Assembly: GCF_003432385.1 (NCBI RefSeq)
Contig: NZ_CP031841.1
Coordinates: 3,139,579-3,203,578 of the forward strand
Direction: 5' to 3'
Origin: Breoghania sp. L-A4
GTDB taxonomy: Bacteria > Pseudomonadota > Alphaproteobacteria > Rhizobiales > Stappiaceae
DNA length: 64,000 nucleotides
The first letter of the stretch is position 1. Each line of letters starts with the position of its first letter. A program made the translations under genes and the position numbers. The notes beneath the pieces were generated by a model. The model was not told where the DNA came from. It saw only the letters and a program-made list of their open reading frames with translations, and made no database searches. Shown here in pieces: positions 1-9,800 of this stretch.

Positions 1-16
1 TCTTCGTTCTCTTCAT
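1..16 (-). CDS. 5' end of an ORF running off the left edge (IS3-type OrfA suspected)
   Basis: An ATG (complement of 14-16) follows a strong Shine-Dalgarno sequence, GGAGGAG, five bases upstream. The visible codons read Met-Lys-Arg-Thr-Lys before the window ends. Many IS3-family OrfA proteins begin Met-Lys-Arg-Thr, and an IS3 remnant lies 200 bases to the right, so a second insertion sequence is a reasonable guess. Only five codons are visible, so the identity is not established. Confidence 0.3.
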
Positions 17-209
17 GGCATCTCCTCCGTTCGGGCGGAGGGCGTGGGTTATGCCAGTTCTTCATCTTCCTAATCGGGATCGCGCGGACAGCCGGCGTCA
101 CCACTCTCAAGTGCGCATGAACCCATGGGCCACGTTTTTTAACGGGGTCGAACCCACCAATAAGCTGACGGCCGCTGCCCTCGCGAGCCGAGCGTAGCAC
201 GCACCGTTT

Positions 210-500
210 CTATCCCGCACAGGCGGGCGCCTGCCCGGGATGGTTTTTTAGGATGTCGCGCTCTGCCTTGAGCTTGGCGACCTCCTTGCGGAGCCGGTTG
301 ATCTCCAATTGCTCGGGCTTCATCTGCCCGTTGCCCGGGAAGGCCTGCTGCGGATCGGCAGCCTGCTCCCTGATCCATTTGCGCAAAACGTTCTCATGAA
401 GGTCCAGGTCACGCGCCGCCTGGGCGACAGAAACGCCCCGATCCTTGACCAGATTCACTGCTTCGAGCTTGAACTCGCGGCTGAACTTCCGTCTCTGCAT
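210..500 (-). pseudogene. IS3-family transposase OrfA, 3'-truncated
   Basis: The 96-residue reading frame begins MQRRKFSREFKLEAVNLVKD and contains the helix-turn-helix of IS3 OrfA proteins (about residues 5-50) followed by the leucine-zipper segment, KPEQLEINRLRKEVAKLKAE (about 61-80). In the family this segment runs into ...DILKKAAAYFA and then, by frameshift, into the DDE-bearing OrfB. Here homology stops at the AAAAAA run after DILK, and the frame ends in an unrelated 11-residue tail; no OrfB follows. The element is therefore cut, probably by another insertion, and cannot transpose by itself. The ATG at 500 is preceded by GGAGAG. IS ends were not delimited, although sequence up to about 540 looks like the upstream leader of this IS group. 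Confidence 0.8.
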
Positions 501-693
501 TCCAACTCTCCAGTTCCAAAAACACCTTAACTCGGTGTCCTCAAAACCGGCAGCAGGCCAGACTCAGGCAACTTGTTGACGTTGAACCCGTTTTTGGACC
601 GCCGGGCTGAGAAATTTCCCGGGATATTAGCTCAAAACGGACCGGATGCGCCTGAGCCAATCATGAGCGATACTGGTGGTTTGTTGCTGGAAC

Positions 694-3600
694 TCATGGG
701 TATTGTGTCTCCAAGGTCTGCGCGATGAGATCGCCCAGCGCAGAGCGACGGATGCGGCGTGCTTTTGCGTTCCAATCGACCACGAGACCGATCGCCAAAA
801 GGTCAGGGCCGATCGTCTCCAGATCCTGCCCGATCTCCTCGCACATGAGTTCATCAAGCGCCTGATAATCATCTTTTTCCGCAACCTCAATCAAGCGCAG
901 CGCCTGACCAAGCGCTCCTTTGAAGAAGGAAACAGGGAGCTTCTCCGAGATGGCCCAGGTCCTGACAACTTCGGTAGGATCGCTCGCCAGAGACATCGCC
1001 CGAATGAGCTTGATCGTTTCGGTCGGCAACCCGCCGGTGGTTTCGAGGATGGCTTTTCGAAAAGCGGGAGTGTCAAGATCGGTTTTTTCGATTTGCTGCA
1101 AATGAGCCCGGACCATCTCCCCGCCCCAAGCCGAAAGGAACTGGGCTTGGTCCTTGCGGCGACTGGCGAGCCCGCGCATGTCCTCATCGGCGGCATCGAG
1201 AATGACCACCGGACGGACTTGGTTTTCAACAACCCGGGGCTGGCGTTCGATCCAAGCCAATTCCTCAGCCGCCTCCTGCGGTGATGCAGGTGTGTGAACC
1301 ACTAGGGACATGCATCGATCAACAGCCGCCGGGCCACCAATCAGCGTGCCCAACTCCTTGCGCGATGTCACGACATGGACGGTGATATCGTCCTTCGGCG
1401 CTCCGGGTAGCCGGCCGATCGCGGCAATCTGTTTCAGGGCCGCGCCGACTTTTGACAAGCCGAGAATTTCGAGCCCGCATACGATTTGCATCGGGACCGC
1501 ATTAGGGTCAACAATGCGTTCGATCTGGAGATCAGTGAGCGGAGCATAGGGCCATTCCTGCTGGTTGTACCCGTGGTGGCCGGCAGGCGCATAACGCCGA
1601 CGGTGGATCGCCCTATCGTAGGAGATGGTCGGGTCACGCTCTACGATTTCGAGCAGCGCATGATCGATATCTTCCTCGGAGCCGAGCATCGCCGCAACCT
1701 GTCGGGTGCGGAGCAGGTAGGTGTGGCGGTTTGTGTTCGGGATAGGCACTCGTCCAAGCACACCGAGGTCGAAGAGTTCCTGGAGCAGCGCGTCGAACGA
1801 CGCCTGAGACGGATGCTCGGCGGTTTTGGGCCAGAACGTCAGGGTCTCAAGGAGAAGCTCGCTTGGCCTAAAGCCGGTTACCAGTGACTGCTGTTCGTTG
1901 CCTTCTATGTTCAGGCGGGCCAGCGTGTATGCGACAAGAGCGTAGCGAGGATCGAGCTCGAGTGTCCAGTGGAACTTTTGCCGAATGCGGGTCTCGATGG
2001 CATGGAAGCCGCGATGAGCGAAGAGGCTTTCGGTCAGGATAACCCAAAGCGGCCCGTCATCGGAGAGGCGATAGGGCTTGCCACTGCCCGCACCGTGGAG
2101 CGTGGCGAGGAGCCCCTTGGAATATTCCTGGACGAGGCTCGGGTAGTAATTCGCCCAGGCGAGGATCGCCTCGACCGCCTCCAATGACTCGAAGCGGAAA
2201 CCTGCTGCCCGCATCGGCTCCACCACGAGGTCGTGGGCCACGCGCTTGTCATCCTCCGTCCGGTTCAATGGGCCAATACAGATAGGCTGACCAAGGTGAG
2301 CAAGCGGCGAGTTCGGCTGCTTATCCATCCGTTGCACGTTGTGAAGTCCTGCGAAGACCACCTTGAACGCGCGTCCGGTGTCTTCCATCAACTCCTTGAG
2401 ACGGCTCAACTCGGGATAGTCGTCCTTCGTGTCAGCGGCCATGAAATGATCGGTCTCGTCGAACATGCACACGATTTGCCCCTGCGGATGGGTCATAATC
2501 CATGCTCGGATATCGTGGCTGATGGCATCGGCTGTTCGGCTGGCGGGTTTGACCACATCGTAGGGCGAGAGCATCGCGCTGAGATGGGACCAGATCTCGA
2601 AGGTTCTTTCGGCGTTGCCGAGAGACTTGACCTCGCGCTTGAGCACAATGCGGCTCTGCGCGGGCGCGTTGCAGGTAGTCGAAATGTGGTTGAGAAGTGC
2701 TGACTTGCCGAGTTGGCGGCCACCGTAGACCAGGCAACCATCGGCGGTCTTCGACATGATATTACGGATCTCTTCCTCGCGCCCGAAGAACATCTCCTCC
2801 GGCACGGTCGCAGCGTCGGTGACGTACGGCTCCACACGGCCGTAGGGCAGGCCGCACTCGAAGATCGTTTTCGCCCGAGTGTCGCGCTGGGTGGCAGTAA
2901 AGGCAACGAGGGCCTCGTCGATCAGAAGCGCCGGGATGGCATTTGCGCGCAGGCGTTTTGCATATTCGTGACGCCTGGCGAGATCCGCAACGCCCAAGAA
3001 CAGCAGGATGGCCGGCATCTCGGAAGAGACTGCTTTTAAGATGGCTTCAGGCAGTGTTTCGGGTCCGATGATAAGAAGATGGTAGCCTGCGGTCGCCTTC
3101 GATCCGAAGACCGGAGGGAGGAACCAGTTGCCCGACTTGGACTCGATCTTTGCGGAAATCGTTGCATGCCAGGAATTAGTGCGGCCAAGCGATTGCAGGT
3201 TGTGGGTTTTGAAGTTCTCGAAGCCAATTTCCTCGAAGAATTCGCGGACTTTCGATACCAACGGTTTTTTAAGACGTATCGAGCGCGCAATGTCGAGGTA
3301 CAGGCCGACAAAATCGGTACCTGCAGCGCGACGGTCTTCTTCGAGGAAAAGCGGGCCCATGATCTCAAATGCCGCCTTGTAGGCGTCGATTGATTTTGGC
3401 CAATCCGGTCCGATGGCCTGGCTGACGAAACCGGGAGTGAATTCCTTCAAAAGCCCTTCCAGTTCGGTTTCGAAAGTCGCCGCGGAACGGCCATCGCGGA
3501 GCTGGGCGATGCGATCCTCGACCGCTTCGATCGTAAGATCGTCGATGGCGGAGAGAAGCGCATTCGCCTCGTCGACGTTTTGCTCCGTGCAATATTGGTT

Positions 3601-6600
3601 TATCCGTTCAGCCTGATCGAGCCGGATGTTGGCTTCAATCGCCCCCGAAACCTCATCAAGTTCGCGGATGTGAGCGGGGATATCGGCAAGATCATGAACC
3701 TCGGCCCCGTCCCTGATCGCGGTGAGGCGATCGAGAGCGATGCTGCACCAATTCAGGTTTCTCGCGATTTTCTCCTGATGCTTGTGGTCCACTTTGGCGA
3801 GCGTCTTGAGGCGGCGTTCGCGCCGTTCCACCTCGACGCGCCAGATATCGGAGAATGCAGCCATGTCCTGCCGGATATCCTCGCTCGCATCGATGCCGAA
3901 CCTAGCCGCAAGGCGGGCCGCCGTATCGAAAGCCGCTTCTTCCCGGGAGCGAAGAAGAGCTGTTTCCGGCTCCGGAATTCCGGAGCCGAGTAAAACCTCG
4001 GTGAGTGCATCGAAGCGCTCCTCGGGGTCGTCCAGTGCTCCGCGGGTCGCTGCAGGGAGCAGGTCGCGCTCGGCGCTGAGGGCCTCTTCGAGGGTCGTGA
4101 AGGTGCCGGTATCGGCTCCTTCCAGGGCGTGACGCGCCTCATCGATCTGGAGCGCAATCCAGTGGGCGACGGCGCAGCGTAGCGGGTCTCCCCCCTGGTC
4201 TGCATCCTCGCGCAACGCGCGCGCAGCCTTTTCGAAGCGGGATTGAAGATTACTAATGGTTCTGCGTAGGCGGGCCTCGGACTTTTGGCTATGCGTGCCT
4301 TCGCGCTCGGCAGCCCTGACCCAACTGTCGAGCAGCCCAAGGGGTTCGTCGAATTGACGATCAAGGTACTCGATTCCCTTAGGATAAAGGCGTGCACCGC
4401 CGTGTCCGGTTTCGGTTGCGAATTCAATCGAGCGAGCCTCGATTTCGGACTGCGTCTTGAGCTGAGATATGGCTTTGCGGGCCAAGCGAACTGCATCCTT
4501 GGAGTTTGCTGCGATTGCGGCCCGCGCAGCTCCGATCAGCCCGTTATCGGAAACCACATGATGCAAGAAATACGTCGCGAAATGCCAGCGAGAGGTCTTT
4601 TGAGAGAATAGCAGGCACCACTCGTCGAGCTGGTCCGAGATCCGTTTTCTCTGCGGAACGCTCTGTGCTCCGGAAATCCGGGCGAGTTCGTCGGCGGCGG
4701 GCGGGAAGTCATAGTCGAGCGCAGCAATCGCACCGGCCGCTTCCTGGAGATGTTTTCCCAAAGCCCCGCGCGCGCGCTGAAGCAGTCCCGCCCGGTAAGC
4801 CGAGGATTGTTCGAGAATGGCAGGACGGACAAGCGCGCCCAGTAGCATGACCGAGCCGAGGTCGCCAAGTTGGAGCGAGGTTGCGCGAGAGGTGATCGTC
4901 AGGAAGCGCTGCGAATCTTGGCCATATTCCCGATGAGGACCTCGGCAGCCAGCCGCCGCGCGAAGAACGGGAGCCTCGATCGGCCATACGAACCCTTCTG
5001 CCTCGAAGGCCTCAGCTGCATCCGCGGCAATACCGACCAAGTCGCGCGAGATCAAGGCGGCGAGAACGTCCGAGCCGACCGGAGCCGGCGACGCGCCGCC
5101 TTGCGGAGGTTGGCTATCGCCGTTTTCCGCGATGACATAGCGAGAGAGACCGGATGCGAGGGTCTCCTGTTGCTGGGTTTGGGGTGCCTCGGTCAGCGCC
5201 TCAACCGTCACAGTTTCCGTTTCGTGCCCCACTGCGTCTGCGTGCACTCCCTCCTTCTTAACGGAGACATCATCCGTCGATTCAGAGGCTGCGCAGTCAA
5301 TGCCACCAGTTTTCACCGGCACCCCGTGAGCTTCTTCATTTATCTCACCGCTATCCTGCGGCTGGGCATCTTCGTGGTCTGTGTCGCTGTCAGCCTTATA
5401 GCTCGCTTCCAGAGCTGCGATTGCCGCCTCAGCTGTCGGTTGGTCCGCAACTCGGTTTACTTGGCTGTCGATCCTTTCGGCTATTGGCGCTTCGATGTCT
5501 TCGGCGTCGTGTGCGGTTGACTCGATCTCCATTCGCATGCCTTCGGGCAGGACGTCGATTGCCGCGATCTCTCCTTCAACGACCGATCGAACCCCTCTCA
5601 TGCGACGTTCGTGGTTGTCGCGCAGTTCCGAAAGCCTCGCCTTTGTCTCGCGGGCCTGCGTCGCGAGTTCTGCCAGCAATTCGAAGTTCTCAGTTTCGTT
5701 AGCTTCCTTGATCCGGCCCCGCAACTCTCCCGATGCTTGCTCAAGATCGATGATGTATTTCGCTACGTACTCGATTTCTCTGAGCACTCCGCTGGCATTC
5801 AATTTGCGAAGAATGGACGCAGTCTGATCGTTGACCTGAATCGCTTCAGCATCGATTCCGATCGCGTTTAGTTGAAATAGGAGAGCATCAATGGATACTT
5901 GGGAAGTTTTCGCAGCCTGGTCGGACGCAAGCAAAGCAAGATTGGAAACGAGATCGAATTCGTCCGGTCCGCTGGAGATATCGAGGTCGGCGGCCAGGCT
6001 GTGAAGCGTTGAGACCAAGTGCTGTTGCACCAAGGATGATGCCAGGTCTGGATGTTCCGTGGCGGTGGCAATGAGTTTGTGCCCGTGAGCCGGCCAGTTG
6101 TCCACGTCATCGAGATCGCCAAGTATCTCTTGGGCGGATTCCTGCCGGGTATTCGCCTGGGTCAGATGCGCGTAGGCCATCGCGACGACTTTGTCGCCGT
6201 CATGCGTGTCGACACGGCGGAAATAGGCCTCGATCGCATATTCGCAGAAGGCGGCGACAGCAATGTCGGCCGCCATCTGTCCCTCAGCTCTTAACTCAAG
6301 AACCCGATCCTGTAGGGTGGGGTTGTTCTTCAGTCGTAGCTTGGAGAGAGGGAGCTTGGTAAGGATATGCTTTGCCTTTTCGCGACGGCGGGGGCTCGGA
6401 AGCCCATTGGCTTTCAGGCGACGTTCGCTGACCGCGACCTCGATGATCGGCAAGGTCCATGGTGCGGGCTCGACGCGGTCGAGAAGCGCATCGTAGACGG
6501 CCGCAGGTTCCTTGGGGTCTACGTCTATCTGAAGGTAGTCGACGAGAGAGCGCAGGTCGCGCACAGAGAAATGCTTGGCTGCCACGAGGAAGTCGACGAC

Positions 6601-6780
6601 ATCGGGGCTGACCGCTCGAAGCGGGAACGGCCCAAAGCTTTTCGGAGGCTCCCATCCCGTCTTTTTCCAATCCGCCATCGTGAGGCTCGCGGGTGGAACC
6701 TTCTGTACGGTCATAACAGCCGTCTGGCTATTGCGTTTGAAATCTGAGAGAACGGCTTCAGACTTGAACTCGCTTGTCAT
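694..6780 (-). CDS. Giant P-loop ATPase (2028 aa), third gene of a defence-like operon
   Basis: Function unknown; probably the ATPase/regulatory component of an anti-phage operon. The N-terminal third is helical with a coiled coil at roughly residues 345-420, followed by a long acidic, low-complexity linker (about 460-570). The C-terminal half holds an AAA/STAND-like nucleotide-binding domain: FFGREEEI just before Walker A, Walker A YGGRQLGKSALL (about 1350-1361), and Walker B VCMFDETDHFM (about 1435-1445). The region after Walker B resembles the ATPase_2/AAA_16 type with a winged-helix tail. No nuclease, protease or TIR motif was recognised. The gene starts 22 bases after the helicase stop, so co-transcription is likely. 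Length and the absence of membrane segments point to a large cytosolic complex. Family assignment beyond 'P-loop ATPase' is not possible from inspection. Confidence 0.7.
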   Translation of the reverse strand: MTSEFKSEAVLSDFKRNSQTAVMTVQKVPPASLTMADWKKTGWEPPKSFGPFPLRAVSPDVVDFLVAAKHFSVRDLRSLVDYLQIDVDPKEPAAVYDALLDRVEPAPWTLPIIEVAVSERRLKANGLPSPRRREKAKHILTKLPLSKLRLKNNPTLQDRVLELRAEGQMAADIAVAAFCEYAIEAYFRRVDTHDGDKVVAMAYAHLTQANTRQESAQEILGDLDDVDNWPAHGHKLIATATEHPDLASSLVQQHLVSTLHSLAADLDISSGPDEFDLVSNLALLASDQAAKTSQVSIDALLFQLNAIGIDAEAIQVNDQTASILRKLNASGVLREIEYVAKYIIDLEQASGELRGRIKEANETENFELLAELATQARETKARLSELRDNHERRMRGVRSVVEGEIAAIDVLPEGMRMEIESTAHDAEDIEAPIAERIDSQVNRVADQPTAEAAIAALEASYKADSDTDHEDAQPQDSGEINEEAHGVPVKTGGIDCAASESTDDVSVKKEGVHADAVGHETETVTVEALTEAPQTQQQETLASGLSRYVIAENGDSQPPQGGASPAPVGSDVLAALISRDLVGIAADAAEAFEAEGFVWPIEAPVLRAAAGCRGPHREYGQDSQRFLTITSRATSLQLGDLGSVMLLGALVRPAILEQSSAYRAGLLQRARGALGKHLQEAAGAIAALDYDFPPAADELARISGAQSVPQRKRISDQLDEWCLLFSQKTSRWHFATYFLHHVVSDNGLIGAARAAIAANSKDAVRLARKAISQLKTQSEIEARSIEFATETGHGGARLYPKGIEYLDRQFDEPLGLLDSWVRAAEREGTHSQKSEARLRRTISNLQSRFEKAARALREDADQGGDPLRCAVAHWIALQIDEARHALEGADTGTFTTLEEALSAERDLLPAATRGALDDPEERFDALTEVLLGSGIPEPETALLRSREEAAFDTAARLAARFGIDASEDIRQDMAAFSDIWRVEVERRERRLKTLAKVDHKHQEKIARNLNWCSIALDRLTAIRDGAEVHDLADIPAHIRELDEVSGAIEANIRLDQAERINQYCTEQNVDEANALLSAIDDLTIEAVEDRIAQLRDGRSAATFETELEGLLKEFTPGFVSQAIGPDWPKSIDAYKAAFEIMGPLFLEEDRRAAGTDFVGLYLDIARSIRLKKPLVSKVREFFEEIGFENFKTHNLQSLGRTNSWHATISAKIESKSGNWFLPPVFGSKATAGYHLLIIGPETLPEAILKAVSSEMPAILLFLGVADLARRHEYAKRLRANAIPALLIDEALVAFTATQRDTRAKTIFECGLPYGRVEPYVTDAATVPEEMFFGREEEIRNIMSKTADGCLVYGGRQLGKSALLNHISTTCNAPAQSRIVLKREVKSLGNAERTFEIWSHLSAMLSPYDVVKPASRTADAISHDIRAWIMTHPQGQIVCMFDETDHFMAADTKDDYPELSRLKELMEDTGRAFKVVFAGLHNVQRMDKQPNSPLAHLGQPICIGPLNRTEDDKRVAHDLVVEPMRAAGFRFESLEAVEAILAWANYYPSLVQEYSKGLLATLHGAGSGKPYRLSDDGPLWVILTESLFAHRGFHAIETRIRQKFHWTLELDPRYALVAYTLARLNIEGNEQQSLVTGFRPSELLLETLTFWPKTAEHPSQASFDALLQELFDLGVLGRVPIPNTNRHTYLLRTRQVAAMLGSEEDIDHALLEIVERDPTISYDRAIHRRRYAPAGHHGYNQQEWPYAPLTDLQIERIVDPNAVPMQIVCGLEILGLSKVGAALKQIAAIGRLPGAPKDDITVHVVTSRKELGTLIGGPAAVDRCMSLVVHTPASPQEAAEELAWIERQPRVVENQVRPVVILDAADEDMRGLASRRKDQAQFLSAWGGEMVRAHLQQIEKTDLDTPAFRKAILETTGGLPTETIKLIRAMSLASDPTEVVRTWAISEKLPVSFFKGALGQALRLIEVAEKDDYQALDELMCEEIGQDLETIGPDLLAIGLVVDWNAKARRIRRSALGDLIAQTLETQYP

Positions 6781-6802
6781 CGTGTTGGTCTTTCCGCCTT
6801 AA

Positions 6803-9800
6803 TTAGGCATTCCACTTGAGATCAACCTTTTCTCCGGAACTTATCAGGATCGACTCGATCCAGGCCAATGCCGGACGACGCTCGAAATCCGGCCAGAACC
6901 TCTGGTTGGAGTAATCGTTCAGGCACCGCGTGCAACTGCTGACGCAGTCGGGGTTGAGGCAATCAAGGATCTTACGGGCGGCGAGCAAAAGATCGGCGGC
7001 GCGGAACCCGTCTTCGCGGGTCAGTCGGGTAGCGTATCCCGCCCCGCCCGAGACCGAATCGTAGAGCACGACGACGAGATGGCCGTTCAGTCGCTGGATG
7101 AGCCCACGCAGATCGCGCGGATCGGTTTCGAGCAGATCGGCCGCTCCGAGCCTGAGCGCCTCTTGGAGAGTGCGATCAAGACTTGTACCCGTCGGGAGGC
7201 TAGATCCGTCGGGCGCACGCGGGAATCCCTCGAAGAGCAGCCCGCGGACATCGGTTTCGAACACATGCGCCAGGTCGACGGGATAGACCCGCTCACCGGG
7301 ATCGGAGCGACAGGAGAGACCTGTGCGCGGGTTCGAGTGGGCCTCGAGTGCCACAGGGTCTTGCCACCCAAGTTCCGGCCCTATGCCGAGCGCCGGTACG
7401 GCGTATTCGCAATTGCGGCACCAGGCAAAGCCGCCACGGTGTCTGCCGCGGTTAACTGTAATGATGCGACCGAGTTCGTGATCCGGCCGATTGGACCCGG
7501 GAGCGTGGAAGGTCAGGATTCCGGGAAGATCGGTTGCCGTGTACCGGTGCAGCGGCGCTTCGGTAAGGAGCAGCGCTTCATCCGACACGGTTGGCCGCAG
7601 GCGGCTCGCGCCGGGGTCGCGCCCCTGGCCGTCAGCAACGGAGGTCAGGAAGCCATGTGGGCGAATGAAGTCCCGAGTTCTGTTGATCTTGATGAACTGA
7701 ACGCCGCACTGGTGGCAGGTGTCTTCGGGCTCCATGCCCTGCATAGTAACCTGGGGCGAACGGCAGGCCTCGCAGACCCGGTATCGAGCGCGATCGATGA
7801 AGGCATCGTCACCGGTGAACTTCGATCGCTTCGATATACCGTCACTCGTCCAGACACGTCCGCCGGCCACGACCTCGGCACCCGGCGAATATTCTGAGAT
7901 CCCGATCGATCCATCCCGGTCGAGCTCGAGGATCGAGGAGTCAGCAGTCTGCCCGGCCGAGTTCAGGACTTCGAGCGATACGGAATGGACTGGGAAGGAA
8001 TAGGTCGGAATCACGGCACGACGGGACAGTTGATCGACCAGGAACTGGTTCATGTAGAGGCGCTGTTGCGTCCGCAAGGCACCTAGGGACCGGTCGACCT
8101 TCTGGAACTGATCGGCGGCGGTCCGGTTCAGGGCAGCGCGGCGTTCCTCGAGATCGTCGATGGCCTCCTGCATCACCCCCCATCGGCCCCAGATCGCGTC
8201 GGCAAAGCGTGTAAAGCGCTGGTTCATGGTGGCGCGCAGGCCATCGGCGTCGAGGGCAATATCCGCAAGGGCCTCCGGGAGCCTGTCTCCTAGCCGGGCC
8301 GCTGCTTCGATCTCCCGGTCAGCGCCGGTAAGCCACACTGCGAAGTCGCGATCGAAATCCGAGCGCGCCTCCGGGGTGAGGGCTTCTGCAAAAACGTCGC
8401 GCAGCCGCGGCGATCCAGGACGGCTGTAGGCCTTTAGACGGTATTCGAGAAACCGCGCCAAGATCATCGAGAGCTGGTGGCGCTGGAAGAAACCGGCGTT
8501 GTTGAGGCTGAGGTAAGGAATGATGGGTTGGGCCGAGAGATATTCGGAGAAACCCTCGTAGACTGCGCGATCGAAACGCCCGGATCGGGCGGACGTGAGG
8601 ACGATCGGGGCGACCTGTGCGCGCCGGCCGGCCCGGCCCGCACGCTGCTGGTAGTTTGCTATCGAGGGCGGAACGTTTTTGCATAGCACCGCCTCGAGAT
8701 CGCCGAGATCGACCCCCATCTCCATCGTGGTGGTGCAGGACAACAGGTTCACCTCGCCTGCCTTGAAACTCTCTTCAATTGCCGTCCGGATTTCGCCGGC
8801 AATGGCTGCGGTGTGCTCTCGGGCGATCCCCATCAGGGGGTGCGCATTGTAGCGCACGACATAGTGGTTACGTTTCGCGAGATCCTGTCGTTCGGCCTCG
8901 ATGATTTCGCGCAACTGCCCGTCGCATCCCATCGACTGGCAAACCCCTGCGGTGTCGAACTGGGTGCGGCCACCACAGGACAGGCACTGGTAGAGCCTGA
9001 CATCCCGGCCGGGCACAACAAAGAGGGATTTGTCGAGCCTGAGGGCGCGCCCGACGCCATGCTTGGAGGTCATGGACCTCGGATGTTCGATGGCCTTCCA
9101 GAAATGTGTGAGCACATCGCGGATCTGGTTGTCGTCGATCGCGGTGCCGCATGTTTTCGCCATCTTCCGAAGCAGGGCAGTGAAACGGTTCTGGTGCCCC
9201 GCCACCGGCACGAGCGTCAGAGATAGCGTCGCGTTGGGGTTCTTTTCACGCGTGATGCAACGGCCTTTCTGGCTGGCGATCCGCGTCCAGATCGACTCGT
9301 CCATGAGATCGATCATACCGGAGTCCTTGTCGGCGATCGCGCGATGCTCGCGGATCATCTTGAGCAGATAGCGCACGAAGGCTTCGGCATGGTCCTTCAT
9401 TGCCTCCGGCAACATCTTGCGAACAGCGAGCACGGGACGATCGATCTGTTCGTAATCGATCCCGATGAGACCGAACCCTTCGAGGCTGAGGCGGCCACGC
9501 CCGAAGACGGTGATCTCGGCCGCGATAAGGGCCTTGAGACGGAGTAACTCGTTGGGACCGGTTTCGAGCTCGGGCATCACGCCGGGGCGGTAGAGCCTCA
9601 GCCCATCAACTCGCAATTCGCGTGCGACGGCTCCGGCAAGATTGTCGATATCGGTCTTTCCGCTGGCCCCTACGGCGCGCAGCACAGCACTTCGGATGGC
9701 TTGCTCCCGAGAGGTACGCTCGAAGAAGGGCGCGAAGAATGCAGCATCCTGCCTATTGTCGGAAAAGACCAGGAGGTTGCGCCCGCCCATTGGCGGGGTT

